Source: Vicinamibacterales bacterium (GTDB taxonomy: Bacteria > Acidobacteriota > Vicinamibacteria > Vicinamibacterales > 2-12-FULL-66-21). Taken from it: a stretch of DNA of 64,000 bases. The notes under the pieces are model-generated. The model did not search any database. It worked only from the letters and a program-made list of their open reading frames with translations, and was not told the origin of the DNA. The stretch's first letter is position 1. Each line of letters begins with the position of its first letter. A program made the position numbers and the translations under genes. Location: the NCBI GenBank assembly GCA_035699745.1, contig DASSPH010000073.1:1-64000 (forward strand). The letters run 5' to 3'. This document shows positions 20,502-29,095 of the stretch, piece by piece.

Positions 20502-22493
20502 ATGCGTCTCCGCCTCGCCTCTGCCCTTGCCTGTGTCCTTCTGGTCTGGCCGCTGACTGCCTTCGGAACGCCTCAGGTCGCGACGAGCCTCCAGAACCCC
20601 GAGCCCCTTCAGGATCCCGAGGCTGCCGCACCGGCGCACGTCGCCTACGTCGAGGGGGCGGTGGTGCTGGAGCGGGATGGCCGGCCGGAAACCGCGCCGC
20701 TGAACATGCCGCTTCTGACCGGCGACCGGCTCAAGACGCTGGAGGGCCGCGTCGAAGTGCTGTTTGCCGACGGCAGCGCGCTGCATCTGGACGCGCGCAG
20801 CACGATCGACCTCCAGTCTGACGAGCTCGTCCGTTTGATCGACGGGCGTCTGCGGCTGAACATCGCGGCCGACGGCGCGGCCCGATCGGCGCGGCTGCTC
20901 TATCGCGTCGATTCACCGGCGGGGTCGGTGCGCATCACGCAGGCCGGCGAATATCGTCTCGCCATTCTCCGCCGCGGCGAGGAAACGCAGCTGGAACTGG
21001 CGGTGCTGCGCGGCGGCGCCGAGATTTTCACGGACGAGGGATCGACGCCGCTAGGTGCCGGCGAGCGGGCGTATGCGAGCGCCGGTCTGGCGCCGTCGTA
21101 CGCCTACGCCTACAACTCGGCGAACTGGGACGCGTTCGATCGCTGGTCCGAGGCGCGCCGCGACACCCGCGCCGGCGCGTCGGCGCAGTATCTTCCGTCC
21201 GAAGTCCGCGCCTATGCCTCCACGTTCGACGAGGAGGGGGACTGGCGTTACCAGCAGTCGTACGGCTACGTCTGGTATCCGCGCGTGGCGGTGAGCTGGC
21301 GTCCGTACTACTACGGCCGCTGGGCGCGGTATCCGCGGTTCGGCTGGACGTGGATTGGCGCCGACCGCTTCGCCTGGCCGACGCATCATTACGGCCGGTG
21401 GGGATTCTCCGCCGGGGCGTGGTTCTGGATTCCGGCGAGGCGCTGGGCGCCGGCCTACGTGTCGTGGGCGTACGCCCCGGGCTACGTGAGCTGGTGTCCG
21501 CTCGGCTTCGACAATCGTCCGGTGATCGCGATCAACATCTTCAACGTCGGTCCCGGCTACTACTCCTCCGGGCGGGCGTGGACCGCGGTCGGCTACAACT
21601 ACTTCGGACGCGATTACGTGCACCGCCGCGCGGTGGATTGGGACCGGTTCGATCGCACCGGCCGGCCGTCGTTCCAGATCGCGCGATCCGCGCCGGCGTA
21701 CCGCGACATCGCGGTGCCGCGCGCGTCGGGCGCGGCCACGGCTCAGGGCGCGCCGATTCGCTCGGCGGGGAACCGGGCCGTGCCGCGCTACATCAACCGC
21801 GGCGACGACATCGTGCGCTCGGAGACCGGCCGCCCGTCGGCGCCGCAGCGTCCAGACGCGAACTCGGCAGTGCCGCGCGGTTCGGCCGGGGCTCAGGGCA
21901 TCCCGAGCCGAGAGGAACCCGGCCCGAGCCGTCTCGAGGGATCCGTCCCCAGCCGAGCCGAGCGCCGCGCCGCGCCGGCGGGACCGGCACGCCGAATCGA
22001 GACGCCCGCGGCACCCGAGCTGGCGCCTGACGTGCCGCGCTCGCGCGGCATGCGAGACGGCGTGAGGCCGTACACGCCACCGGCCTACGATCGCGGCGGC
22101 GTCCCGCGGAGTGACAATCCGGCGTACGTGCCGCCGTCGCGGACCTACGAACCGTACGCCGGCGGCCGGGCGGTGCCGCCCGCCGCACCGCCGCAGACGG
22201 CCGCCCCGTCCCGGGAGAGCGCGCCGCCCGCGGCGCCGGAGATGGCGCCGCGCGGTTACGCGCGTCCGCGCGGAGCGTTCGACTCGCCGCCGCCGCCACC
22301 TGCTGCCGCCAGTCCCGGTCCGCGTCAGCCTCCCGCGCCGCGCGCGATGCCGGCGCCCGAGCGCTCGGCGCCGTCGGGCGATCGCGCCGTGCCGCGCGGT
22401 TCCGGCGCGGCACGCCCCGGCCCGTCGGCTCCGCCGCCGGCGGCGGGGATGCCGAGCGGCGCGCGGTCGCGCGGGCGCGGCGGCGCGCAATAG
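20502..22493 (+). CDS. Secreted FecR-domain / DUF6600 protein with proline-rich tail
   Basis: 663 residues: signal peptide (MRLRLASALACVLLVWPLTA), a FecR-like domain (about 47-190; AYVEGAVVLERDGRPETAPL, LFADGSALHLDARSTIDLQS), then a Trp/Tyr-rich region (about 200-390) with YGYVWYPRVAVSWRPYYYGR and FGWTWIGADRFAWPTHHYGR, the DUF6600 type. The last ~260 residues are Pro/Arg/Ala-rich and disordered, with recurring AVPR and VPR words. Likely periplasmic or surface-exposed, possibly binding envelope polymers, but no biochemical role is known. Divergent from dnaK. Confidence 0.85.
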   Translation: MRLRLASALACVLLVWPLTAFGTPQVATSLQNPEPLQDPEAAAPAHVAYVEGAVVLERDGRPETAPLNMPLLTGDRLKTLEGRVEVLFADGSALHLDARSTIDLQSDELVRLIDGRLRLNIAADGAARSARLLYRVDSPAGSVRITQAGEYRLAILRRGEETQLELAVLRGGAEIFTDEGSTPLGAGERAYASAGLAPSYAYAYNSANWDAFDRWSEARRDTRAGASAQYLPSEVRAYASTFDEEGDWRYQQSYGYVWYPRVAVSWRPYYYGRWARYPRFGWTWIGADRFAWPTHHYGRWGFSAGAWFWIPARRWAPAYVSWAYAPGYVSWCPLGFDNRPVIAINIFNVGPGYYSSGRAWTAVGYNYFGRDYVHRRAVDWDRFDRTGRPSFQIARSAPAYRDIAVPRASGAATAQGAPIRSAGNRAVPRYINRGDDIVRSETGRPSAPQRPDANSAVPRGSAGAQGIPSREEPGPSRLEGSVPSRAERRAAPAGPARRIETPAAPELAPDVPRSRGMRDGVRPYTPPAYDRGGVPRSDNPAYVPPSRTYEPYAGGRAVPPAAPPQTAAPSRESAPPAAPEMAPRGYARPRGAFDSPPPPPAAASPGPRQPPAPRAMPAPERSAPSGDRAVPRGSGAARPGPSAPPPAAGMPSGARSRGRGGAQ

Positions 22494-22496
22494 CGG

Positions 22497-22622
22497 CCGG
22501 CACCCGGCACCCGGCAACCGGCTACCGGCTACCGGCAACCGGCAACCGGTTACCGGCAACTGGCAACTGGCAACCGGCTACCGGCTACCGGCAACTGGCA
22601 ACTGGCAACTGGCAACTGGCAA
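22497..22622. repeat. Heptamer tandem array (CYGGCAA/CCGGCTA), 18 units
   Basis: Eighteen contiguous 7-bp units in perfect phase fill the gap before the PBP1A gene: CCGGCAC twice, then CCGGCAA, CCGGCTA, CCGGTTA and CTGGCAA variants, with a clear shift from CCGG to CTGG towards the 3' end. A degenerate unit CTGCAAC follows. The reverse complement of CCGGCTA tandem DNA is the unit found at 47230-47313. Confidence 0.92.
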
Positions 22623-22652
22623 CTGCAACACACAGCGGCAGAAACGACCTGG

Positions 22653-24953
22653 ATGGCTCAATACGTAGTTCGCCTCGCAAAGAACGCCGGCCTCGTCCTT
22701 CTCTTCGTCGTCGCGGCCTTCCTCGGCACGATCAGCGGGGTGCTGTTTGCGTTTGCCGGCGACCTGCCGGCGATCTCGGCGCTCGACGATTACGCGCCGA
22801 GCACGATTACCCGCGTCTATGCGTCGCGCGGCGAAATGGTCGGCGAGTTCTCCACCCAGCGGCGGGTGGTCGTGCCCTACGAAGCGATCTCGCCGAAGCT
22901 GCGGCAGGCGGTCATCGCCGCCGAGGACGCCGACTTCGAGCGCCATTTCGGGCTCAGCATCCAGCACATCTTCATCGCCGCGACCAAGGCGGTGGCCGGG
23001 TCGATCCGCGGCGCGATCACCGGCAAGTATTCGCGGCCGCGCGGCGCCAGCACGATCACGCAGCAGCTCGCGCGCGGGCTCTTCCCTGAAGCGGTCGGCT
23101 ACGAGATCGGCGACGTCAGCCCCGAGCGCAAGATCAAGGAAGCGATCGTCGCGATGCAGATCGAGAAGCGCTACACCAAGCAGGAGATCTTCACCTTCTA
23201 CGCCAACCAGATGTATCTCGGCGAGGGGGCGTACGGCGTCGAGGCGGCGGCGCGGACCTACTTCGGCAAGTCGGCGAAGGACGTCTCGCTCGACGAAGCC
23301 GCCATGCTCGCCGGCATCCTGCAGACGTGGCGCAACGCCCCGACCGTGAACATGGAGCGCGCCAAGCGGCGGCAGTCGTACGTGCTGCAGCAGATGGCCG
23401 ACAAGGGGTTCATCACGCAGAAGGAGGCCGACGAGGCCAAGGCGCGGCCGATCGTGCTGGCCAATTCGACCTCGCAGCCGACCTCGATCGCGCCGTATTT
23501 CCTCGAAGAGGTCCGCAAGGAGCTGGAAGGGCGCTACGGCGCCAAGGCGCTCTACGAGAGCGGCCTCACGGTGACGACGGGGCTCGACATGCGGCTGCAG
23601 GAAGCGGCGAACCGGGCGCTCGACGCCGGGCTGCGGCGGGTCGATCGCATCCATGGGTTCCGCAAGGCGCGCCGCAACGTCCTCGACGAGCGTCACACCC
23701 TCGAGGGGTTCAAGCACCCGCGCTGGGATCGTCCGATCGCCGCCGGCGACGTCGTCCCGGCGGTGGTCACCAACGTCGATGCCGGATCGATCGACGTGCG
23801 CGCCGGACGGTATCGCGTGGCGATCGACAAGAAGGGCTTCGCCTGGACGCGCCGCTCCAACGCCACACAGCTGGTCAGGCGCGGCGACCTGGTCGACGCG
23901 AGGATCCTGACGATCGACGACGGGCAGGAGGCGGCGACGGGATCGCTGGAGCAGCCGCCGCTGGTCGAAGGGGCGGTGCTCGCCATCGACAACCGCACCG
24001 GCCAGATTCGCGCCATGGTCGGCGGCTACAGCTTCGAGCGCAGCAAGTTCAATCGCGCCACGCAGGCGTTCCGCCAGGTCGGGTCGGCGTTCAAGCCCTT
24101 CGTCTACACGGCGGCGATCGATCGCGGCTACACGCCGGCGACGCTGCTGCAGGACGCGCCGGTGACGTATCCCACCGGCCCGGGCCAGCCGCCGTACTCG
24201 CCGCAGAACTACGAGAAGGATTTCTGGGGGCCGGTCACCCTGCGCCGGGCGCTGGAGCACTCGCGCAACGTGCCCGCCATCCGGCTGATGGACGCGCTCG
24301 GCCCGAAGCAGGTCATCGCTTACGCCCGGCGTTTCGGTCTCTCCGCGCCGCTGCCGCCGTACCTGCCCATCGCGCTCGGCGCCGGCGACGAGACGCTGCT
24401 CGAAATGACCAGCGCGTATTCGGTGTTCCCGAACCAGGGCGTCCGCATGACGCCGTATTCGATCCTCAAGGTCACCGATCGCGAAGGCAATCTGCTCGAG
24501 GAGAACCGGCCGGAGCCGCAGGACGCGATCCGCGCCGACACCGCCTACGTGATGACCAGCATCATGCGCGGGGTGGTCGAGCACGGGACCGCGGTCAAGG
24601 CGGCCTCGCTGAACTGGCCGATCGCCGGCAAGACCGGCACGACCGACGACTTCAGCGACGCCTGGTTCATCGGCTTCGATCCCGACATCACGCTCGGCGT
24701 CTGGGTCGGCTACGACCAGAAGAAGCCGCTCGGCCGCGGGCAGTCGGGCGCGGAGGCGGCGCTGCCGATCTGGATCGAGATCTTCAAGACGTGGATCGGC
24801 GACCGCAAGGATCCGCCGCGATTCGAGCCGCCGGGCAACATCGTGTTCGTCGCCGTGGATCGCGCCACCGGCAACGCCGCCGAGCCGGGCACGCCGGGCG
24901 CCGCGACGGAAGCGTTCATCGCCGGCACGCAGCCGGGGTCGATACGGCAATAG
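22653..24953 (+). CDS. mrcA: Class A penicillin-binding protein 1A
   Basis: Bifunctional peptidoglycan glycosyltransferase/transpeptidase, 766 residues. One N-terminal membrane anchor (13-35). GT51 motifs: catalytic E91 in AAEDADFERHFG, RGASTITQQLARGLF and RKIKEAIVAMQIEKRYTKQE. Transpeptidase motifs: S478 in GSAFKPF, SRN at 537, KTGT at 660-663. An OB-like insert lies between (about 360-440). The length and motif order are those of PBP1A. The ATG at 22653 directly follows the repeat array and a short GGCAGAAACGACCTGG leader with weak SD character. Confidence 0.95.
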   Translation: MAQYVVRLAKNAGLVLLFVVAAFLGTISGVLFAFAGDLPAISALDDYAPSTITRVYASRGEMVGEFSTQRRVVVPYEAISPKLRQAVIAAEDADFERHFGLSIQHIFIAATKAVAGSIRGAITGKYSRPRGASTITQQLARGLFPEAVGYEIGDVSPERKIKEAIVAMQIEKRYTKQEIFTFYANQMYLGEGAYGVEAAARTYFGKSAKDVSLDEAAMLAGILQTWRNAPTVNMERAKRRQSYVLQQMADKGFITQKEADEAKARPIVLANSTSQPTSIAPYFLEEVRKELEGRYGAKALYESGLTVTTGLDMRLQEAANRALDAGLRRVDRIHGFRKARRNVLDERHTLEGFKHPRWDRPIAAGDVVPAVVTNVDAGSIDVRAGRYRVAIDKKGFAWTRRSNATQLVRRGDLVDARILTIDDGQEAATGSLEQPPLVEGAVLAIDNRTGQIRAMVGGYSFERSKFNRATQAFRQVGSAFKPFVYTAAIDRGYTPATLLQDAPVTYPTGPGQPPYSPQNYEKDFWGPVTLRRALEHSRNVPAIRLMDALGPKQVIAYARRFGLSAPLPPYLPIALGAGDETLLEMTSAYSVFPNQGVRMTPYSILKVTDREGNLLEENRPEPQDAIRADTAYVMTSIMRGVVEHGTAVKAASLNWPIAGKTGTTDDFSDAWFIGFDPDITLGVWVGYDQKKPLGRGQSGAEAALPIWIEIFKTWIGDRKDPPRFEPPGNIVFVAVDRATGNAAEPGTPGAATEAFIAGTQPGSIRQ

Positions 24954-25066
24954 CGGGAATTGGCGACCGGCGATTGCAGAGTGCCGATCGACGGTTGTCG
25001 ATTGGATGATTGCAGATCGACGGATTGACGATTGGCGATTGCGATTGGCGATTGGATTGGCGATTG
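24954..25066. repeat. Left inverted arm of CGATTGG array flanking the four-helix-bundle gene
   Basis: Units such as GGCGATT, GCCGATC, GACGGTT, GTCGATT, GACGGATT and GACGATT, mostly 7 bp, orientation GATTGG on the plus strand. It starts right after the PBP1A stop and ends at the stop codon of the four-helix-bundle gene. The opposite orientation is found at 25582-25679. Confidence 0.88.
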
Positions 25067-25067
25067 T

Positions 25068-25481
25068 TTACCGCGGACGCCGGAGAGTTCCCCGCAGTTG
25101 CTTCTCGTGGCGGTCGTGCTCAGCCTTCCTCTGCTCGGCAGTCTTGCGTGACTTCACGAGGATCGCGGTGAGCTCGTCGGCTTCCTGAATCAGTGGACCA
25201 GCCTGATCGAGCGTCACGCGGTTCGACTCGACGAGCAACTGCAGCCATCCCTTGGACTCGTCGGCCTCTTCCACCGCAACGCCAAGCTTTGCGATGAACT
25301 CCGCCTTGCTCCTCGCGCGGCAGGCCGCTCGATAGTTGCTGTCGGTCCCGCCGGACGAATCGACCAGCTGCGACACGATACGTTGCGTGCCCGCGTCTTT
25401 CGCGAGCGTGTCGCACAATTTGATCACACCGGCGGCGAACGTCTGAATTCTGGCCTGAAGTGCAATGGTCTTCGGATGCAT
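25068..25481 (-). CDS. Four-helix-bundle protein (S23 / 23S rRNA intervening-sequence protein family)
   Basis: 137 residues, all helical. It shows the pattern of the TIGR02436/S23 family, also related to the bAvd accessory protein of diversity-generating retroelements: an N-terminal helix (IALQARIQTFAAGVIKLCDT), the conserved turn QLVDSSGGTDSNYRAACRAR and the third-fourth helices KAEFIAKLGVAVEEADESKG. The C-terminus is basic. No reverse transcriptase, rRNA or variable repeat is nearby. It is bracketed by inverted CGATTGG arrays, reads opposite to PBP1A, and its GC content and codon use look less extreme than in its neighbours. Biological role unknown. Confidence 0.85.
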   Translation of the reverse strand: MHPKTIALQARIQTFAAGVIKLCDTLAKDAGTQRIVSQLVDSSGGTDSNYRAACRARSKAEFIAKLGVAVEEADESKGWLQLLVESNRVTLDQAGPLIQEADELTAILVKSRKTAEQRKAEHDRHEKQLRGTLRRPR

Positions 25482-25581
25482 CCGGCGCCCTGCTGCACGC
25501 GGGACGCCAAGAGCATTCAGGCCTGATTTCGCGAGCCTGTGTCGAATTCAATCACACAGTACGCAGCCGCTGCGAACTACC

Positions 25582-25679
25582 CCCCAATCTCCAATCGCCA
25601 ATCCGTCGATCGCCAACCGCCAATCGCCAACCGTCGATCCGCAATCGCCAATCGCCAATCGCCAATCGCCAATCGCCGG
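25582..25679. repeat. Right inverted arm of CGATTGG array (CGCCAAT orientation)
   Basis: Units AATCTCC, AATCGCC, AATCCGTC, GATCGCC, AACCGCC, AATCGCC and so on, ending with five near-perfect AATCGCC units, up to the prfB stop codon. It is the reverse complement of the left arm (24954-25066). Between this arm and the four-helix-bundle start (25482-25581) is about 100 bp with no recognised motif, probably holding that gene's promoter. Confidence 0.88.
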
Positions 25680-26823
25680 TTACTCAGCGTCCTCCTCCGG
25701 CGTCGGGACCGCCAGCGCCCCCGAGGCCTTCTTCATCAGGTAAGCCTTGATGAACTGGTCGATGTCGCCGTCGAGCACGCGGCTGACGTCGCTGGTCTGC
25801 TCCCTGGTCCGCAGGTCCTTCACCATCTGATACGGCTGCAGGACGTAGTTGCGGATCTGCGAGCCGAACGCGATGTCGCGCTTCTCGCCGCCGAGCTGCG
25901 CCAGCCTCGCTTCCTGCTCCTTCTGCTTCAGATCGAACAGCCGCGCCTTGAGCACCTTCATCGCCTGCGCCCGGTTCTTGTGCTGCGAGCGCTCGTTCTG
26001 GCACGAGACGACGATCCCGGTGGGGATATGGGTGATGCGGATCGCGGAGTCGGTGACGTTGACGTGCTGGCCGCCGGCGCCGCTGGAGCGGAAGGTGTCG
26101 ATGCGCAGGTCCTTCTCGTCGACCTCGACTTCCGAGTCGTCGGCCAGCTCGGGCCAGACGTAGAGCGAGGCGAACGAGGTGTGGCGCCGCGCCGCCTGGT
26201 CGAACGGCGAGATGCGCACGAGGCGGTGGACGCCGGCCTCGGCGAGCAGCATGCCGTAGGCGTAGTCGCCGATGATCGCCAGCGTCGCGCTCTTGATCCC
26301 CGCTTCGTCGCCGGGCTGCATGTCCATCACCTCGCGTTTGAAGCCGCGGCGCTCCGACCAGCGGACGTACATGCGCAGCAGCATCTCGGCCCAGTCCTGC
26401 GACTCGGTGCCGCCGGCGCCGGGATGGATGGTGATGATGGCGTTGCGGCGATCGTGCTCGCCGCCGAGCATCTTCTTGGTCTCGCCCGCCTCCACCTCGC
26501 CGAGCAGCTCGTCGAGGCCGCGCGCCAGGTCTTCGGTCACCGGCTCGCCGGCCTGGGACCACTCGACCAGCACCGCGAGGTCGTCGACGCGGCGGCGGAG
26601 CGACTCGCTCAGATTGCGATCCTCCTCGAGGCGGCGGCGGCGCTGCAGCAGTTTCTGTGCGGAGGCCTGATCCTTCCAGAAGTCCGGGTCGGCGACCCGC
26701 ATCTCTATGCGGGCGAGCTCGTCGGCGGGACGGGAGGCGTCAAAGATAGCTCCGCAGGTCGGACGCGCGTTGGGCGAGGTCCTGATACCGGCGGAGCTGC
26801 TCGTCGAGGTGGATGGTCGACAT
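25680..26823 (-). CDS. prfB: Peptide chain release factor 2, with programmed +1 frameshift
   Basis: Reads UGA and UAA stop codons. The main frame alone would start late (ATG 26699-26702 region, 340 residues) and lack the N-terminus. A short leader frame from ATG 26823 encodes MSTIHLDEQLRRYQDLAQRA then SDLRSYL and meets an in-frame TGA (26740-26742); slipping +1 at CTT-TGA-C continues into DASRPADELARIE and the main frame. The fused product is 380 residues. In it the SPF tripeptide (RISPFDQ) falls at 205-207 and GGQ at 250-252, the same numbering as E. coli RF2, which supports the reconstruction. The gene follows lnt after a heptamer array. Confidence 0.93.
26739..26754 (-). promoter_or_regulatory. 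prfB programmed frameshift site
   Basis: Minus-strand sequence CGG AGC TAT CTT TGA C. It matches the classic RF2 site (AGG GGG TAT CTT TGA C): the slippery CTT, the in-frame TGA in weak context followed by C, the TAT codon, and an upstream Shine-Dalgarno-like GGAG. RF2 shortage favours slippage, so the site autoregulates RF2 level. Confidence 0.92.
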
Positions 26824-26826
26824 AGT

Positions 26827-26875
26827 GTTCGAGGGTCGAGGCTCGAGGTTCGAGGGTCGAGGCTCGAGGTTCGGG
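26827..26875. repeat. Heptamer tandem array (GNTCGAG), 7 units
   Basis: Fills the whole 53-bp gap between lnt and prfB with seven units in phase: GTTCGAG, GGTCGAG, GCTCGAG, repeated, then GTTCGGG. The three-unit cycle (GTT, GGT, GCT) suggests a 21-bp higher-order duplication. It occupies the place of a prfB leader and ribosome binding site. Confidence 0.88.
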
Positions 26876-26876
26876 T

Positions 26877-28403
26877 CTATCTTAACTTGCGGCGCGTGGC
26901 GATGAGCGCGGCGAGCGTGATCGCCACGCTGACCCAGCCCGCCGCGTCGCCGATGTAGCTGTAGATCGTGCGCTCGGTGATGAACCGGAGGTCTTCGGCC
27001 ATCACCGCGGTCTGGAACATGTTCGACTGCTGCAGCACGCGGCCGTAGGGATCGACGAAGCCGCTGATCCCCGTGTTCGCGGCGCGCGCCAGGTAGCGTC
27101 CCTGCTCGATCGAGCGCAGCGACGCCTGCTGCCAGTGCTGGTAGGCGGCCGAGGACCAGCCGTACCACGCGTCGTTGGTGATGGTGGTGAGCAGCTCGCT
27201 GCCGTGCGTGACGAATGCGCGCATCAGGCTCGAGTAGATCACCTCGTAGCAGATCGCGGTGCTCGCCCTCCCGCCGCGCACCGGCAGCATCACCGCCTCC
27301 GACCCTGGCGTGAAGTCCGAGACCGCCTCGACCAGCGGTCCCACGAAGTACAGCAGGCGGCTGAACGGCACGTACTCGCCGAAGGGGACGAGATGGATCT
27401 TGCGGTAGACCGCCGCGGTCTCCCCCGTCGGCTGAATCAGATAGGCGGCGTTGTACCACCGCTCCGCCGGCGGCTTCCCTGCCTCGATCGGCTGCACCGG
27501 TTCGATCTGATCGCTGCCGATCAGCAGCGTGACCTTCCCTTGCCGCGCCAGCCGGCGGATCGCCTCGCCGCCGCCGAGGTCGCGCTCGTACGGCAGCGGC
27601 GTCGCCGACTCGGGCCACAGGATGAACTCCGCGTTGCGGCCGATCGCTTCGCGCGTCATGTCGATGTAGCGCTGCATGATCACGCCGCGCATCGCCGGGT
27701 CCCACTTCTGATCCTGCGGGATGTTCCCCTGCAGCACCGCCACCCGGACGGGGACGCCGGACGATCGCAGCGTCCCGCGGGCGATCCGGAACGTCCCCCA
27801 CGCGGCCGTGCCGAGCAGCACCACGGCCACCACCGCCGCCACGCGCCAGCGGCGGCCCGAGCGCTCCAACGCAATGTAGGCCGCCGCCGCGCTCACCAGC
27901 GCGACCAGCGCCGACAGACCGTAGACGCCCACCACGCTGGCGGCCTGCGCGACGGGCAGCACGCTCGTCTGGGAGTAGCCGAGCAGCTCCCACGGGAAGC
28001 CGTCCAGCACGTAGGTCCGCCCCATTTCGCTCGCCACCCACACGGCGGGCGACAGGAGGAGCGCCTGCCTCCCCATCGTCCGCACCAGCCGCGCCTGGAT
28101 CATGGCGAACAGCGCCGGGTAGAGCGACAGGTAGGCGATGAGCACGCCGGCGGCGAACGCGGCGGTCGCCGTGTTGAGTCCGCCGAACGTCGTCATCGTC
28201 TCGACGAGCCAGTAGAGCGTGCCGCAGAAGTAGACGACGCCGGTGGTGAGGCCGAGCGCGAAGGCGCGCCGCCGCGGCTGCGGCCGGTGGGCGATCGCGA
28301 CCAGCAGCGGCGCGAGCGCGATCCAGGCGAACGCGGGATGGCCGAACTTCGGGAAGCTCAGCGCGAGCAGCGCGCCGGAGAGGAGCGCGAGGGCGAAATC
28401 CAA
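26877..28403 (-). CDS. lnt: Apolipoprotein N-acyltransferase
   Basis: Adds the third acyl chain to lipoproteins at the periplasmic face of the inner membrane. 508 residues from the TTG at 28403: N-terminal membrane helices, then a nitrilase-fold domain with the catalytic triad E (LWPESATPLP), K (YRKIHLVPFGEYVP) and C (STAICYEVIY), and a last membrane helix near the C-terminus. A longer frame opens at 28502, but that would overlap the SPOR gene by 92 bp and add 33 low-complexity residues, so the TTG is preferred. Together with lgt and the lolC-like gene the window covers much of lipoprotein biogenesis. Confidence 0.9.
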   Translation of the reverse strand: MDFALALLSGALLALSFPKFGHPAFAWIALAPLLVAIAHRPQPRRRAFALGLTTGVVYFCGTLYWLVETMTTFGGLNTATAAFAAGVLIAYLSLYPALFAMIQARLVRTMGRQALLLSPAVWVASEMGRTYVLDGFPWELLGYSQTSVLPVAQAASVVGVYGLSALVALVSAAAAYIALERSGRRWRVAAVVAVVLLGTAAWGTFRIARGTLRSSGVPVRVAVLQGNIPQDQKWDPAMRGVIMQRYIDMTREAIGRNAEFILWPESATPLPYERDLGGGEAIRRLARQGKVTLLIGSDQIEPVQPIEAGKPPAERWYNAAYLIQPTGETAAVYRKIHLVPFGEYVPFSRLLYFVGPLVEAVSDFTPGSEAVMLPVRGGRASTAICYEVIYSSLMRAFVTHGSELLTTITNDAWYGWSSAAYQHWQQASLRSIEQGRYLARAANTGISGFVDPYGRVLQQSNMFQTAVMAEDLRFITERTIYSYIGDAAGWVSVAITLAALIATRRKLR

Positions 28404-28410
28404 CAGACTT

Positions 28411-29094
28411 TCAGCGGGCGCGGACGAACGGCTTGAATTGTTCGTCCCGCTCGAGGCGGCGCGACGCCTGCTCGGCGTCGTTCTTGTCGGAGTAGCCGCC
28501 AACCTGCACGCGGTAGATGCGGGGGCCGCCGGCGGCCGGATCGAGCACGAACGCCGGGTAGCCCTTGCCGGTGAGCCGCCTGGCGATGGCCGCGGCCGCC
28601 GCTCGATCCTGCAGCGAGACGACCTGCACGATCCACGCGCCCGGCCGCGCCGTCATCTGCGGCGCCGCGGGCTCCGGCCTGGCCGGCGAGGGCGTGGGCT
28701 TCGGCGGCGGCGGTTCCTTCGCCGCGGGCGGCGGCGCGGCCGACGGGGTCTTCAGCTTTTCCGTCGGCGTGGAGTCGGCCTGGAGACGCTTGGCGTAGCT
28801 CAGCTCGTCCTCCCGCTCCGACGCGGGGGCCGGCGGCTCGGCGGACGGCGGACCGCTCGACGCGACCGGCTGCGACGGCGTCGCGGCAGGCGGCGGCGCG
28901 GCGGTGGCCATGGTGTCGGGGTTGTCGGACGGCACGCCGCGATCGTTCGGCACGCCCCGCCCGACCCACACGCCGCAGAGAAAGGTCACGACCAGCACGG
29001 TCGTCGCGGCCATGAAGAGAAAGACGAGCTGCTTGCCCGAGAGCTGGATCTCGTGGAAGCCGTCGTCGGCGTCGTGCTGGATCGGTTCGCTCAC
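28411..29094 (-). CDS. SPOR-domain protein (cell-division/peptidoglycan binding)
   Basis: 227 residues: short cytoplasmic N-terminus, one membrane helix (LVFLFMAATTVLVVTFLCGV), a long Pro/Ala-rich periplasmic linker (about 55-145), and a C-terminal SPOR domain (AWIVQVVSLQDRAAAAAIAR, RIYRVQVGGYSDKNDAEQAS). SPOR domains bind glycan strands stripped of stem peptides at the division site. It lies 1 nt after the slipin gene and 7 nt before lnt, inside a long operon. Confidence 0.92.
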   Translation of the reverse strand: MSEPIQHDADDGFHEIQLSGKQLVFLFMAATTVLVVTFLCGVWVGRGVPNDRGVPSDNPDTMATAAPPPAATPSQPVASSGPPSAEPPAPASEREDELSYAKRLQADSTPTEKLKTPSAAPPPAAKEPPPPKPTPSPARPEPAAPQMTARPGAWIVQVVSLQDRAAAAAIARRLTGKGYPAFVLDPAAGGPRIYRVQVGGYSDKNDAEQASRRLERDEQFKPFVRAR

Positions 29095-29095
29095 G

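Noticed and set aside
22578-24950. 790-codon minus-strand open frame
   Set aside because: Antisense to PBP1A, whose catalytic motifs are all intact.
25068-25481. Diversity-generating retroelement accessory gene
   Set aside because: No reverse transcriptase, template repeat or variable-repeat target gene is visible on either side; family resemblance alone is not enough.
25680-26702. prfB as a 340-residue N-terminally truncated gene
   Set aside because: The missing N-terminus is encoded in the leader frame joined by a classical frameshift site.
28404-28502. lnt starting at 28502
   Set aside because: Would overlap the SPOR gene by 92 bp and add low-complexity residues; TTG 28403 fits better.
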